A stretch of DNA of 64,000 nucleotides from Bremerella sp. TYQ1 (GCF_020150455.1 NZ_CP083740.1:3472001-3536000), one strand, 5' to 3'; shown: positions 9,074 to 18,707, counted from the first letter of the stretch. Program-made: numbers and translations. The notes: generated from the sequence alone by a model not told the origin.

Positions 9074-9620
9074 TAAGCGAGCGAGCTAGTTAAGACTACT
9101 TTTGTTGATTCGTGGAGCTCGGGAAGTGGCAGGGGCAGAGCTAATGATTTTGCTAGGTAAACCCTAAGCTTCTGTTGTCACCTTGCGAAACAAAGTTGGT
9201 TCACATCGACGATTGGCAATCCTACCAATGGACCTGGTTTAGGCGAATACTTGGCCTCCAAGCAGTCGATCCAAGGGTAGGGTCGCTGACTCAATACGTG
9301 GCACGATGGCGTGGGGATCTTTCGATGAGTAGACCATGGGTGATTGCAGCATTTTTGCAAAATACTGTCAGCAGGGAGTGAACTAACAACGTGCGATCCC
9401 TTCTCGGCTCCGACATCACAGAAGAAGATAATTGACACAAACCATTGCAAGACAGCCTATTTCACGATCTCTGCGTCACCCATCGATCGAGCCTTCGTAC
9501 GCTAATGACGCGAATCGACCAACGATATCAGCGCTCGTAGAGGCCGGTTTTGGCTACCGCTGCGTGAAAGAATATTGCGAGTGGGCCCAGGCGAACTTGG
9601 CATTGGGCCCCCCAGATAGA
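9040..9620. repeat. Conserved block upstream of copy B, collinear with 5389-5990
   Basis: Contains no convincing gene. It is collinear with the upstream region of copy A, sharing for example TCAATACGTGGCACGAT, GAGTAGACCATGGGTGA and ATCGAGCCTTCGTACGCTA, at clearly lower identity between these blocks. From about 9560 it runs into the beginning of a second unit and stops being alignable near 9620. The conservation of this upstream part suggests promoter or binding-site function in the ancestral unit. Confidence 0.5.
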
Positions 9621-9965
9621 AAGGGCACTGGTGGGCCTTTTCGAGTCGATTGTCACTTCCCATAAAAGTGAGCTGCTCAAACCTAGATGTAATGAAAGGT
9701 TTTCAAAGGCTGCAAGTTACTGAGGAGGCACTTCTCGCAGGGCAGCGTGATCTCTTTCGGTCTGCAACTCCTCAGGATACGGGCAGTTACCAAGATAGGC
9801 TCGCGAAATGGCATTGCGATAATCGCTCCTCTCGTCCAGCGGACGGCCGACCAACGGCCGACCGCAGGTGAACTTTGGTGTTCTTTAGTGGCGGCTATCG
9901 TCCCCGCTGTAACACGCTTTGCTGTCACGAGATACGACACCTTTCTGTCGCCAAACTACTTCCCT

Positions 9966-10049
9966 AAAGGTGAACAACCTGGTTACACATCACCCCAAAA
10001 AGTGAGCAGATTGGTTACATCTCATCCTAAAAAGTGAGCAAATGGTTAC
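9966..10049. repeat. Three iteron-like direct repeats with 32-bp period
   Basis: Three copies of GTGA(A/G)CA-n(3-4)-GGTTAC begin at 9970, 10002 and 10034, exactly 32 bases apart, with AAAAA before the last two. The last copy overlaps the stop codon of the 588-aa HTH gene. Candidates are replication iterons, a regulator binding array, or the multi-repeat end of a lost IS21-type element. Nothing else is seen in 9621-9965. Confidence 0.6.
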
Positions 10050-11812
10050 GTGCGAGCTTCCATACTGATTAGCCAAGTCTCAACCTGAGCGGCACGATCG
10101 GCCGGCCATTTGCCGCCGTTTAGTAGTTTGCTTACATACGGTCGTGACGTCCCGAGATAATCGGCGAGTACCTGCTGTTTAATCCCCAGCCGTGCGAAGC
10201 GTTCTCCAAAATTACTGCAATCTTGATTATCCTGACTTAAGGCCTCGTAGCTCGCGAGACCAGCGCGATCCATCAGCAGTTTGCGCAACCGTGCTTCATA
10301 GTCCGAAGGTGCGTAGACACGTATGTGTAATAGCTGCAAACGATTCCAACTCGCCTTGTGGTGAGTCAGTTGTTGCATCTTCTCCAAGTCGAACCATTCC
10401 TTGGATCTTGGAAGAAGTCCAACTACTTTGAATCCCAGTTCACATTCAAGCTTTCTAAGGTCTTTCAGCCATTTGCGAGCAAATCGCCTCATCTCCTGGT
10501 CATTCGCAGCACCAATCTCATATCCGCACTTCGACAGCCAACCAGTTCGCGACCTCCCAATAACCTGATAACCGCATCCACGGCGATGACCATTGCCACC
10601 GAAGACCACGTACGTTTGGCTGGGGTCTAGAGATGGACATTTTACGACCTCCTTGATTGAACTCCCAATTACTTGCCGATTCCGAATCTCTTCAAGAGTC
10701 TTACCCTTCTTTCGGCGCGTTACTTCGCGAAATAGCCCGGCAAGCAATTGCTGCACTCGGCGAGAAAAGCCAGAGAACTTCGCGGGGCCCAAAAGTTTCA
10801 AAGGGAGGTTGGTCGTGGCAATCTGACCTTCATTTCGACTAGCTTTGAGCAACGTACCTGATTCACCACTCGGCTCCCGCTTGAAGTCGTAACGACAGCG
10901 ATCGCCATCAACGTTCGTCAAGTAGTTTTCCAGAACACCGAGAAATCCCCTACCGACTTGCACTTCATAATGACCGTGGCGGCGTTCACTACTATGTAGA
11001 AGGCAACAGGGGGGGCAGTTGGGCGAATCACTTGAATTGGTGGAGATAAACTTAATATTTGCGAGCGCGACAGAATGAGAATTAAGCTGGGGCTGCCAGC
11101 CATTCCCTACAAATCTCAGGGCTTGACTATGCAGTCCAGTAAGTGAGATTAGAGCTCGCCGTATGTCTCGTCGCCAGTTTTGGGGCCATCGCCTGCGTTC
11201 TCCCCAGAACATTTCTCCGATGCTCACATCTGGGATCGTCACGATTGATGACCGCTGGGCGAGCACCTGAAAATGGATTAACCAAAGCAGCTGCTCCGAT
11301 CTTCTGTATACCAATATATTGGTGGCAACTTTATTCAGGGTTTCTTTCAATTCGCTTTTTTGATACGCCAAGTCATGGCAGCGTTCTCTTACCAGTGGGT
11401 CTAGTACGTTTGGAGACTCCCTCCACCAAGTGATTCCATATCCGAAACGGCTTCGCACGCTATTATGACAAAGCGTCCTTAACTTCAGGGCCCACGTGGT
11501 ACCATCTTCGTCATGGAACAATATGCCGCCGTAGTTCTCCTCAACTTCTCCTAGCATTGCCTCGACCGTGTCGCTGCGCAGATCCAAGGTCGGTTTGCCT
11601 TGCGGATTAAGTTTGCCTCCAGCCATTTGCCAAGAGACCTCCCCGTGCTTTTCGAGGATTTCCTTTGACCGTTCACGTAGTAATTCGTCGAGCCAGGGCC
11701 ACTCAGAGAGTCCGCGAAATGGAGAGCGTTCACTACTTACTAGTGTGAACAGCTGTTCCTGTACAGTATCCGTCATGACTGTGTCAGGGATCTGATTGAC
11801 TAAGTAAGACAT
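10046..11812 (-). CDS. Large unrecognised protein with C-terminal HTH, possible replication protein
   Basis: The 588-aa product begins 16 bases after the stop of the DnaB-like helicase and is certainly in its operon. Residues about 540-580 form a Cro/CI-type helix-turn-helix (IKQQVLADYLGTSRPYVSKLL). The centre contains a Cys-rich CPPCCLL and two later GYQVIG / CGYEIGAAN segments; the N-terminal half has several Trp-rich patches. I recognise no enzyme family. Co-transcription with a replicative helicase, presence of iteron-like repeats at its 3' end and a DNA-binding domain make a replication initiator or helicase loader a reasonable hypothesis, but this is inference. Confidence 0.6.
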   Translation of the reverse strand: MSYLVNQIPDTVMTDTVQEQLFTLVSSERSPFRGLSEWPWLDELLRERSKEILEKHGEVSWQMAGGKLNPQGKPTLDLRSDTVEAMLGEVEENYGGILFHDEDGTTWALKLRTLCHNSVRSRFGYGITWWRESPNVLDPLVRERCHDLAYQKSELKETLNKVATNILVYRRSEQLLWLIHFQVLAQRSSIVTIPDVSIGEMFWGERRRWPQNWRRDIRRALISLTGLHSQALRFVGNGWQPQLNSHSVALANIKFISTNSSDSPNCPPCCLLHSSERRHGHYEVQVGRGFLGVLENYLTNVDGDRCRYDFKREPSGESGTLLKASRNEGQIATTNLPLKLLGPAKFSGFSRRVQQLLAGLFREVTRRKKGKTLEEIRNRQVIGSSIKEVVKCPSLDPSQTYVVFGGNGHRRGCGYQVIGRSRTGWLSKCGYEIGAANDQEMRRFARKWLKDLRKLECELGFKVVGLLPRSKEWFDLEKMQQLTHHKASWNRLQLLHIRVYAPSDYEARLRKLLMDRAGLASYEALSQDNQDCSNFGERFARLGIKQQVLADYLGTSRPYVSKLLNGGKWPADRAAQVETWLISMEART

Positions 11813-11828
11813 ACTATGCGTTGACTAT

Positions 11829-13571
11829 CTATGTAATGGGGATGCTACTTTCGGAACTTTGTCTTGGCTGACCAGTCATTTCACTTTGAGCCTCGGCAGC
11901 CCCTGCGCGATCGCCTAGTCTTGATGGACGAGATGGAGTAACAAAACTGCGAGAAGAAAGTTCCGTAAAGTGGTTCTGTTGATAATGAAACTCCATGGGA
12001 ATCTCACCACGTTTAGTACCGTCTCGACCTTTCTCGACGGTAAGAATGACTGGCGATATGCCCGAATTTTCAAGCGTCTCGTATTGACGCTCAATTTGAT
12101 CGTTGTTTCTTAAGCTGTAGCAATCCTTGATGTCCTCGGCACTCATACGCCTGTAGAGAAGAACAGCATCCGCCCCGTAGCCTAGACGAGCTGATCCCAT
12201 CAACTCCTGCAGCCGTTGTCCCCAGACAATCTTACGGTTGTTTTCCGTTGCGCCGGCAGGCTTCCTGGCCTCGGAAATTGCGATTAGTGCATCACCTATT
12301 GGATTGGAATCCATTCTTGAACGATTCACGACGTCCTGCAGTACACGCATTCTTTGCTTGTCTGCCTCCAAATCACTCAGCCCAGCCTTTCCCGGCGAAA
12401 GCAGTTGGAGATAGTCAAGTACGACTAACGCTCGGCTGGCGTTCGCCCGGGACTTGATGTCATTTACGTATTTTTGGATCTGCGTAGAACTGAGATCGTC
12501 ACCTACTTGAGATCGATCAATAATACAGAGACGTCGATCGATCTGTTGGTCAATCATGCGTTGGCGACCGAATTGAATGCAGTTCAAGTGTTCGGGGCTG
12601 AAGACATTTTCGCCACCGTTTCGATAGCCAACTGATCCTAGGACATAGGTGCTCCAATCCAGTCGTGAAAGCATGCACTTGGCGCGAGTCATCAACTCAT
12701 CTCGTGTCATTTCTAGTGAGATGAACACGACCACCGCATCATTGAAAGCGTGGGCCCCGCAGACTCCCAATGCAATCTGCAGGCACAATGCCGTTTTGCC
12801 GACGGAGGGCATGGCCCCAAGCAATGTAAGGCCCCGTAATCCGAGTAATTTTTCGTCTAGCTTCGTCAGCCCTGTTTGTAGTCCTACCAGATCACGACCA
12901 CGAGTGATTGCCAGACGTGATTCATGCTCGTCCCAGATGTCTCCCATCGTCCGAGGTGGAGGAGAAAATAGCGTTTCAATGGAGTGACTCTGTTCGATGG
13001 CGTGCTGCAAGAATGGAACGATATCCGCGGGTGCCAAATTAGGTCCATGACTACCTACGTACTGACGGGTTGGCAGAAAGACGGACCGCTGATAAAGGAA
13101 TCGCTTGAGGACCGTACGCGCTCGACCAATATCAAGCGACTCACGCGGAGTCGCAAGCCATTCACCGACTCGATTATGAGGTCCTGTCAGCAAGTTATAA
13201 ACATCTGGCGAAATCATGATTTGTGGCTGAGAACTGCGATACTCGTGAATTGCACTGACAATTCCTTCCACTGTGAACGGAGCTGGATATCGACTGCACA
13301 TTGCCATCCAAACGCACCGGACAGCAACTTCATGGTCATGAAAATAGTGTTCGAGTACATGCGGTCTTGCTTCTGCGAAAAAAGACGGATCGCAAAGAAA
13401 ATGCTTAAAAAGCAGATTGAGGTCTTCAAACTGGATCGTGGGCTCCTGGAGAGTAAATCGCGATGCCCGAGTCGCAAGGTCGAGTGATCGCAAATAAGCA
13501 AGTTGTGCGTCGGAATCTGTCGACAAGTTGACCTGACTGTTATCTGGCAACGATGCGTGATAGTGGTTCAT
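11829..13571 (-). CDS. DnaB-type replicative helicase of the mobile element
   Basis: The 580-aa protein has the RecA-like DnaB C-terminal domain: Walker A GAMPSVGKT at about residues 252-260, FISLEMTRDEL just after it, Walker B LVVLDYLQLL around 382-391, and a motif 4-like stretch LQELMGSARLGYGADAVLLY. The first 230 residues are helical and could match the DnaB N-terminal domain in a diverged form. It unwinds DNA at replication forks, driven by ATP. Divergence from housekeeping DnaB and its position next to an unknown HTH protein point to an element-encoded helicase. The gene starts with a near-consensus AGGACA ribosome site. Confidence 0.8.
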   Translation of the reverse strand: MNHYHASLPDNSQVNLSTDSDAQLAYLRSLDLATRASRFTLQEPTIQFEDLNLLFKHFLCDPSFFAEARPHVLEHYFHDHEVAVRCVWMAMCSRYPAPFTVEGIVSAIHEYRSSQPQIMISPDVYNLLTGPHNRVGEWLATPRESLDIGRARTVLKRFLYQRSVFLPTRQYVGSHGPNLAPADIVPFLQHAIEQSHSIETLFSPPPRTMGDIWDEHESRLAITRGRDLVGLQTGLTKLDEKLLGLRGLTLLGAMPSVGKTALCLQIALGVCGAHAFNDAVVVFISLEMTRDELMTRAKCMLSRLDWSTYVLGSVGYRNGGENVFSPEHLNCIQFGRQRMIDQQIDRRLCIIDRSQVGDDLSSTQIQKYVNDIKSRANASRALVVLDYLQLLSPGKAGLSDLEADKQRMRVLQDVVNRSRMDSNPIGDALIAISEARKPAGATENNRKIVWGQRLQELMGSARLGYGADAVLLYRRMSAEDIKDCYSLRNNDQIERQYETLENSGISPVILTVEKGRDGTKRGEIPMEFHYQQNHFTELSSRSFVTPSRPSRLGDRAGAAEAQSEMTGQPRQSSESSIPIT

Positions 13572-14500
13572 TGATTATTGTCCTGTCTGCCTCGGCTCTT
13601 CCGCGAATGACTCAAGAAAGACTCGTCGAATAAATCGAGCGATGATCAGCACATGCCCTACAGTTGGCGTGTGGCTGAAGACTTGCCCAGATTACTCGAT
13701 TCCTGGCGATTTAACCGTTACGAGTTGCCGCCTTACCGACTATTCGTAACGATCTAAATCTGTTCTCAATTCTGGAGTCGAAAACGATGCTCTGCAGTCG
13801 ACGACTCATTTGAAAAACATCTGTCACGTCGTGAGACAGAACGGGTTACAAGCACCCGTCAGTGGGTAGAGTGAGCAAGAGCTCAAACGTGGCAATGCGA
13901 TAGAGAATCGCCCTCAGTGGTCACGATTCTGGTTTTAATCACCAAACCGAACTCGTCAAGTCAAACGCGAGAAAACTCAGCAAATTCTCGCTCCCAGAGA
14001 AGGCACCGCTGTGGGAGTGAAAAATAGGCGGTTTGGTAGGCATAGGGATGTCGCTCCACTACCGACTTGAACACTGCTCGGCTAATTTGACACCAACGAA
14101 CGTTATCGTGTTGCCCAACGACAGAACCAGGATGGCGGTGAGGGTAGCAGCTAATTCGGACTTCCCAGAAATCGGTACTTGTCGCAAGCAAAAAAAAATA
14201 GCTGGTAGGGTATGTAGTCGTTGGAGGTTGCTTAAGGAAAACACTGGAGGCGATTACATGGAAAGAGTGGCGTCTAGGGGCCATTTTTAATTGGAAGCTC
14301 CACCGTCCAACACCGCCTGATGTTCTGGCACTATCCGGCTCGGTCATTCTTGGTCTAGCCAGTATTTTGCATTTATCGTCAAACCGATAAGCCCGCGATA
14401 TTATGCGAACAGCTGCGACACGTTCAAACGGGCGTTCATTCAACGGCACTTGAAAACGATGGGCAAATAGACTTTTATGATATAGCCTCGATGTTCGCTT
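13572..14500. other. Intergenic region without convincing genes
   Basis: About 930 bases upstream of the helicase operon. Open frames here (for example 13961-14449 minus) overlap one another, have atypical composition and no recognisable motif. The promoter of the helicase operon presumably lies near 13580-13700, but I see no clear -35/-10 pair. Confidence 0.4.
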
Positions 14501-15118
14501 GTGTGTGACCCTGTTGATGTGGTATCAAGCACATTTTACAAGCTTTGTCGCCTTGCCACAGACCTTTACGGAAACACCAAATCGTACAATACGGTATTCC
14601 ACAGATATATGACTGAATACTTTCACGCCACCGTCAACATTCACAAACAAGGCGCGGTCATTTCCGTGCCCACTGGATCGACCTCCAACGCATATAAACA
14701 TGCAGTTTCTCAGGGCAAGCAGTGGGTTGAGATCCATCTTGAGGCATTACGAAATGGGCGAGCAACAGATCGTCAATTCGCGGTCTATGCGTCTGATACT
14801 CCTGCGAACGCCGCACTTTTCGCCATCTCGCAGAACTCTGGTGTGACAGTTCACGTCTACGAAGTTACTCCCGATATAGTCAATCCATCACCAATGGCCG
14901 TAATCGGGCATCTCGGTACGAAAACAGCCGCTTTCGCCCAATTACCGTTAGCAATTGATGAATACTGGGAGCCCCAAATGAATTGGAGCTTTTTGGAATA
15001 CCCAGCAAATCAATTGACCGTGATTCAAGAGATCCCATTACCCGACGCGATTGCGTTGGCGAGTGCTCAATATGCGTACGGCAATGATTGTCAGCTTGCA
15101 AAACATACGTGGCCCTAG
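14501..15118 (+). CDS. Hypothetical protein, first of a two-gene cassette
   Basis: A 205-aa frame starting with GTG at 14501; an internal ATG at codon 37 is the alternative. Composition is protein-like, with alternating strands and helices and no membrane segment or signal peptide. No domain recognised. It is followed after 30 bases by a small acidic protein gene and is more AT-rich than the neighbouring replication genes. A large protein followed by a small acidic partner can be a toxin-immunity or similar cassette, but nothing in the sequence proves that. Confidence 0.55.
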   Translation: MCDPVDVVSSTFYKLCRLATDLYGNTKSYNTVFHRYMTEYFHATVNIHKQGAVISVPTGSTSNAYKHAVSQGKQWVEIHLEALRNGRATDRQFAVYASDTPANAALFAISQNSGVTVHVYEVTPDIVNPSPMAVIGHLGTKTAAFAQLPLAIDEYWEPQMNWSFLEYPANQLTVIQEIPLPDAIALASAQYAYGNDCQLAKHTWP

Positions 15119-15148
15119 AGTTAAATTGTCTTTAAGGTCTCAAGTGTG

Positions 15149-15511
15149 ATGCAAGCATCTGCAGACAACGATAACCTGCGATTTCCTGTCTGGGCACTCT
15201 GCTTAGAATCAGAACTGAACTTGGAAGGTGAGTTATTCGTGATTGGCGACGTTGATGGTGTCGAATGCCTGATGATGTATCGCAATGAGGAACTTGCTGA
15301 GCTTGTAGTTGAGCAGGCAAACAGTCAATACGCTGACAAGAAACACAAATTGCTTACATATGACAACCGGCAAGATTTCACTGAGCAGTTGCAAGTAATA
15401 CCTCACAAATATCGTCATATTTGCTGGAATAAGCCGTTAGGCGCATCTGGTACTTTTCAATTGCAGGTAATTGATTGTCTGCTAGGGTGGTTGATCCGCC
15501 ACCACGAATGA
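15149..15511 (+). CDS. Small acidic hypothetical protein, partner of the preceding gene
   Basis: ATG 15149 follows AAGGT by about ten bases. The 120-aa product is acidic, with FPVWALCLESE at the N-terminus, a GELFVIGDVDGVECLMMYRN strand pair and a Trp-containing C-terminus. The layout recalls SseB-like or immunity-type small proteins, but I cannot name a family. It is probably co-transcribed with the 205-aa gene. Confidence 0.5.
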   Translation: MQASADNDNLRFPVWALCLESELNLEGELFVIGDVDGVECLMMYRNEELAELVVEQANSQYADKKHKLLTYDNRQDFTEQLQVIPHKYRHICWNKPLGASGTFQLQVIDCLLGWLIRHHE

Positions 15512-15599
15512 CGATGATTTGCGTTTTAGCACTTGAATGTCGGATGATCAGTGTTATCGTCGGAGTCGTCGAGCCGGTCGATGCAAAATGGAGTGTCAG

Positions 15600-15858
15600 C
15601 TACTTGTTCGTCGATCCCGGCTCCACCCAAGGCTCCACCAAAGGCTCCAACGAGCCGGGATTCATCATAATGAACACGGCGTCGGGCCGATGGGCTGACA
15701 ACTCGGTGTGATCGGCTGGAGTGTGGTCGTGGCTGACGATCGCCAAAACGCTTCGGCACTCCACGACCTCCTTGGAAGCGAGTTCGACCGAGTAGAAGTG
15801 ACCGAAGCCCCGACTTCTCCTTCAACTGCTCGGCAGGAATGAAGGGCTGCGTTGTCAC
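15600..15858 (-). pseudogene. Frameshifted DUF1643-like remnant
   Basis: On the minus strand the GTG at 15858 opens a frame (TTQPFIPAEQLKEKS). One base change in frame at a C-run near 15807-15811 continues it as GFGHFYSVELASKEVVECRS and then AVFIMMNPGSLEPL. The 'vFIMMNPGS' motif is typical of DUF1643 proteins of phages and plasmids. The frame ends at a stop at 15600-15602, far short of the usual length, so the gene is both frameshifted and truncated. Codons for a Pro/Glu repeat (LVEP, WVEP) lie at its end. Confidence 0.5.
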
Positions 15859-16114
15859 TTTTTCTTGTCCCGCTTCACCTTCACTATCGACTTTTCGGCC
15901 TGCGCCATCTTCATTTGCAGGTTAGGTATCTTGGCGCTGGTTTCCTTGGTCCTTGTCGTTCACTCTTGTTTATGGTGATGGCCCTTTCCGACTCGATTCT
16001 ATCGACTGCGGTTAAGCGTCAGTAGAATGCAGGTTATCGAGTAGTTTTCATTCGACAATGTGCTGAGGACGGACCCGATGGACGATAGACAAATTCTATT
16101 CACGGATCGCCAAG

Positions 16115-17026
16115 ATGAGTACCGACAGCCCTGTTCCTACTGAGAGTGTGCCGCCACGAGATGAAGGACTCCTCCGATTCTACAGTTCGGAGGCAGAGGC
16201 ACTCCTCGCACAATATCGACGAATTGACTTCCTGCTTGGCCGATCTTCGCACGATCACTTGCACACTGGAACTTTGTGCGAAGTGTTGTTGCGAGACTAC
16301 TTTCGTCGAGTTCTCCTGCCGTGGATGGGTGTGGACAAGGGATTCATTTATGGTCGAACAGCGGATGACCACGGGGCCGAGTCCTCGCCGGAAATTGACA
16401 TTTTGATTCACGATCAACAAACATACCGTCCCATCTTTCGGATGGATGATTTCGTTATCGTGCAGCCTGAATCTGTCCTCGGCATTATTCAGGTGAAGAA
16501 GCGACTGAACACACTAGGCAGGAGCAACCCGCTAAGAGAAGGGCTTTGCAACGTCGTCACGGCCAAGCGCCATGTCTTGACCCAGCTACGCCGCCGTCAC
16601 GCCTCTCACAGCCTGCTTGAGCGCCGGTGTGGCAGAATTGTCGGAGCTGTAATTGGCTTTGATGGACGAACGCTTGCGAGGACGTATTGGAGATACCTGA
16701 ATCGAGAGTTCATGAACCACTCTGAGTTTATCCAACAGTTTGTTCACAACGTCCAAGGCAACGTCTATGCCATGCCGCATTTCGTTGGATCGTTATCAGG
16801 ACACTTCTGCTTACGATCACGATTCAACCGAGATCAACTTACGTATCGATGTTTCCCCTCCTCATTTGAAGGACACAACGTGTCAGCCCAAATGCTTGCC
16901 GATATTTCAGCATCCTTGATTTGGGGTAGTCCCTTGGATCGTGACAGTTCGCCACCTTTTCAGTATCCAGAGGGATTTCGTCATGAATCCGAACACATCG
17001 TCAGAAACGAAGAGTCCGCTGATTAG
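16115..17026 (+). CDS. DUF6602-family nuclease-like protein
   Basis: The 303-aa protein shows the DUF6602 pattern: a helical start, H.HTGTLCEVLLRDYFRRVLP-like segment, GFIYGR, then EIDILIHD around residues 92-99 and VLGIIQVKKRL around 122-132. This fits a PD-(D/E)xK nuclease core with the aspartate in EIDIL. The usual E-x-K is Q-V-K here, so catalysis may be impaired or altered. The function of DUF6602 is not established; several members sit in mobile or defence-like settings. The start ATG lies downstream of a weak purine stretch. A strong hairpin follows the gene. Confidence 0.65.
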   Translation: MSTDSPVPTESVPPRDEGLLRFYSSEAEALLAQYRRIDFLLGRSSHDHLHTGTLCEVLLRDYFRRVLLPWMGVDKGFIYGRTADDHGAESSPEIDILIHDQQTYRPIFRMDDFVIVQPESVLGIIQVKKRLNTLGRSNPLREGLCNVVTAKRHVLTQLRRRHASHSLLERRCGRIVGAVIGFDGRTLARTYWRYLNREFMNHSEFIQQFVHNVQGNVYAMPHFVGSLSGHFCLRSRFNRDQLTYRCFPSSFEGHNVSAQMLADISASLIWGSPLDRDSSPPFQYPEGFRHESEHIVRNEESAD

Positions 17027-17052
17027 CTTCAAATGCTCGCATGAGAAGCCAA

Positions 17053-17078
17053 GCCCCGCTCCCTTGCGGGAGCGGGGC
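17053..17078 (+). terminator. GC-rich hairpin between converging genes
   Basis: A perfect 11-bp stem (17053-17063 with 17068-17078) with a TTGC tetraloop lies 26 bases after the DUF6602 stop and before the converging integrase gene ends. There is no T-run, so intrinsic termination is probable but not certain. Confidence 0.6.
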
Positions 17079-17206
17079 CAATCCAATTCACACAGCGCCG
17101 ATGCCATACATGCCAACCCGAATAACGAGTCCCTGCCAGTTGTTGTCCTACCACTCACAAGTATTCGTTATTTCCGAGCCCGTTTTTAACCAACTTCTTC
17201 CTTTCT

Positions 17207-18637
17207 TCAAAGTTCCCCTGAGATGGCACTAAATCCGGTACTACCCAGCCATCTCACCGCTGCAGAGAACTGCTCTTGGCTGGGCGTAACATAGTGCCGG
17301 CCAGCAATTGTTTCAGGTGACTGTCCCAAGAACTGCACAACATATCTACCGTAGATTGGATGCTCTTCCAGTTTCGACGATGCCGTTTTCCGGAACGTCT
17401 TGAGGCTCCCCGTAATCACGACTTCTTCGTTCTTCAGCTTCCGAATGACTCGATCGAAGGCGCTCCGAATCGCATCGGTTTTTATGAGTTGCCCCTTGGG
17501 ACCGTGGTGTCGTGTAATGAGAGGCTTTTGATTCTCCGATACCAGCGCGAGGGGCTCGCCATGACGGTTTACCAAAGAGTCATCCGTATTGAGGTGAACT
17601 TTTAATAGCCTTAATGTTTCTGGCCATAGTGGATACGCCACTGTGGGAACATTTTCATGAGCTTCCGTCTTGAACCGCTTCCGAGTTAATTCTCTCTGTC
17701 GAAAGTCTATCGCAGTCTTAGACAATTCGGCGATGTCGATTTGTGTTCCGCCGGTATTTAACATCAGAAGTATGTAGAGCTTGGTCCGTTCGCTGGCGGC
17801 TTCTAAAAGAACTTTGACTTCATCGTCCGTGAAGATTTTGATCGTGCCACGCAACTTGAACCCCAATTCACGGCTGTTGAGATTATGAGGCATTGCAATT
17901 CGTCGCCGACTTGCCAGCCACCTAGCGAACTGCCGAAAAGACGCGAATAAGTCACGGGCGTAATAGCGGGAGTATTTGCTAGACCGGCATTGAGCGAGGA
18001 GGTGCTGATAGTAGGTGTCCACAGTCTGTTCATCGACGCTGGCCACGGGTGAATCAGGTTGAATCCACTGAAGAAATTTTTCGAGGTGACCGCGTAAACT
18101 TTCAACCCGTTCGACACTTCGCTCCCCAGCTTCGGCTTGCGAGCGTTTGAAGGCCATGAAATCATCGACACTCGAACGGATCGTTTGCTCAACAGGCGTC
18201 ACGGCATGGATTTTTTCGAGCCGCCGATTCCCCTCGGAGATGAGATTGCCTATCGTTTCTTGAACATCTTCCTTCGGTTCCGTCAGAACGTCACCCTCTT
18301 TAGTGACGTGCCGCTTGATTCGCAAATTGATCTGGTTCTTCCGGCTTACTTTGCCATCCTCGCCATAATCGACTTTGATTCCAACTCCGGAAAGTTGTAC
18401 TCGTTCTTTCCGCTGTAATTCATCGTCCTGGCGACTGGCAGCTTCAAGTCGGGCCTGAGTATTTTCCCACCATTGCCGCATCGCGGTACGTGTTGCATCT
18501 TTGGTTGCGGGCGTCCCCTTTTCGAGGAGCCCTTCTTTAATCAGCTTTTTGGGGGATACATTGTAGATTTTCCCCTTGTACCATTTCGTCCATCGCTGCT
18601 CCTTAGAACGCCAAGTCATCGGATCATTGTGGGCCAT
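17207..18637 (-). CDS. Tyrosine recombinase / integrase of the mobile element
   Basis: The 476-aa protein has a basic N-terminal part, a core-binding SAM-like domain (about 150-260: RGHLEKFLQW, YARDLFASFRQFARWL) and a C-terminal catalytic domain. Visible catalytic elements are K/FRKTASSKL with Arg at about residue 416 and AGRHYV with the nucleophile Tyr at about 449. The box-I Arg is absent (NTGGTQIDIAEL) and the usual LGH is LGQ, traits I recall from planctomycete integrases. It would integrate and excise the element. Repeats resembling arm-binding sites lie 70-130 bases upstream of its start. Confidence 0.85.
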   Translation of the reverse strand: MAHNDPMTWRSKEQRWTKWYKGKIYNVSPKKLIKEGLLEKGTPATKDATRTAMRQWWENTQARLEAASRQDDELQRKERVQLSGVGIKVDYGEDGKVSRKNQINLRIKRHVTKEGDVLTEPKEDVQETIGNLISEGNRRLEKIHAVTPVEQTIRSSVDDFMAFKRSQAEAGERSVERVESLRGHLEKFLQWIQPDSPVASVDEQTVDTYYQHLLAQCRSSKYSRYYARDLFASFRQFARWLASRRRIAMPHNLNSRELGFKLRGTIKIFTDDEVKVLLEAASERTKLYILLMLNTGGTQIDIAELSKTAIDFRQRELTRKRFKTEAHENVPTVAYPLWPETLRLLKVHLNTDDSLVNRHGEPLALVSENQKPLITRHHGPKGQLIKTDAIRSAFDRVIRKLKNEEVVITGSLKTFRKTASSKLEEHPIYGRYVVQFLGQSPETIAGRHYVTPSQEQFSAAVRWLGSTGFSAISGEL

Positions 18638-18707
18638 CTTATTTCTCTACAGGTTGGGCGCACCTCGCTCCTGCCAGTGGCAATGCGTTTACGTAAAGTA
18701 CTACATC

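Noticed and set aside
9966..10049. Possible CRISPR array
   Set aside because: Only three imperfect repeats, no variable spacers and no cas genes nearby.
13961..14449. 162-aa open frame on the minus strand
   Set aside because: Odd composition, no motif, overlaps other open frames on both strands, no ribosome site.
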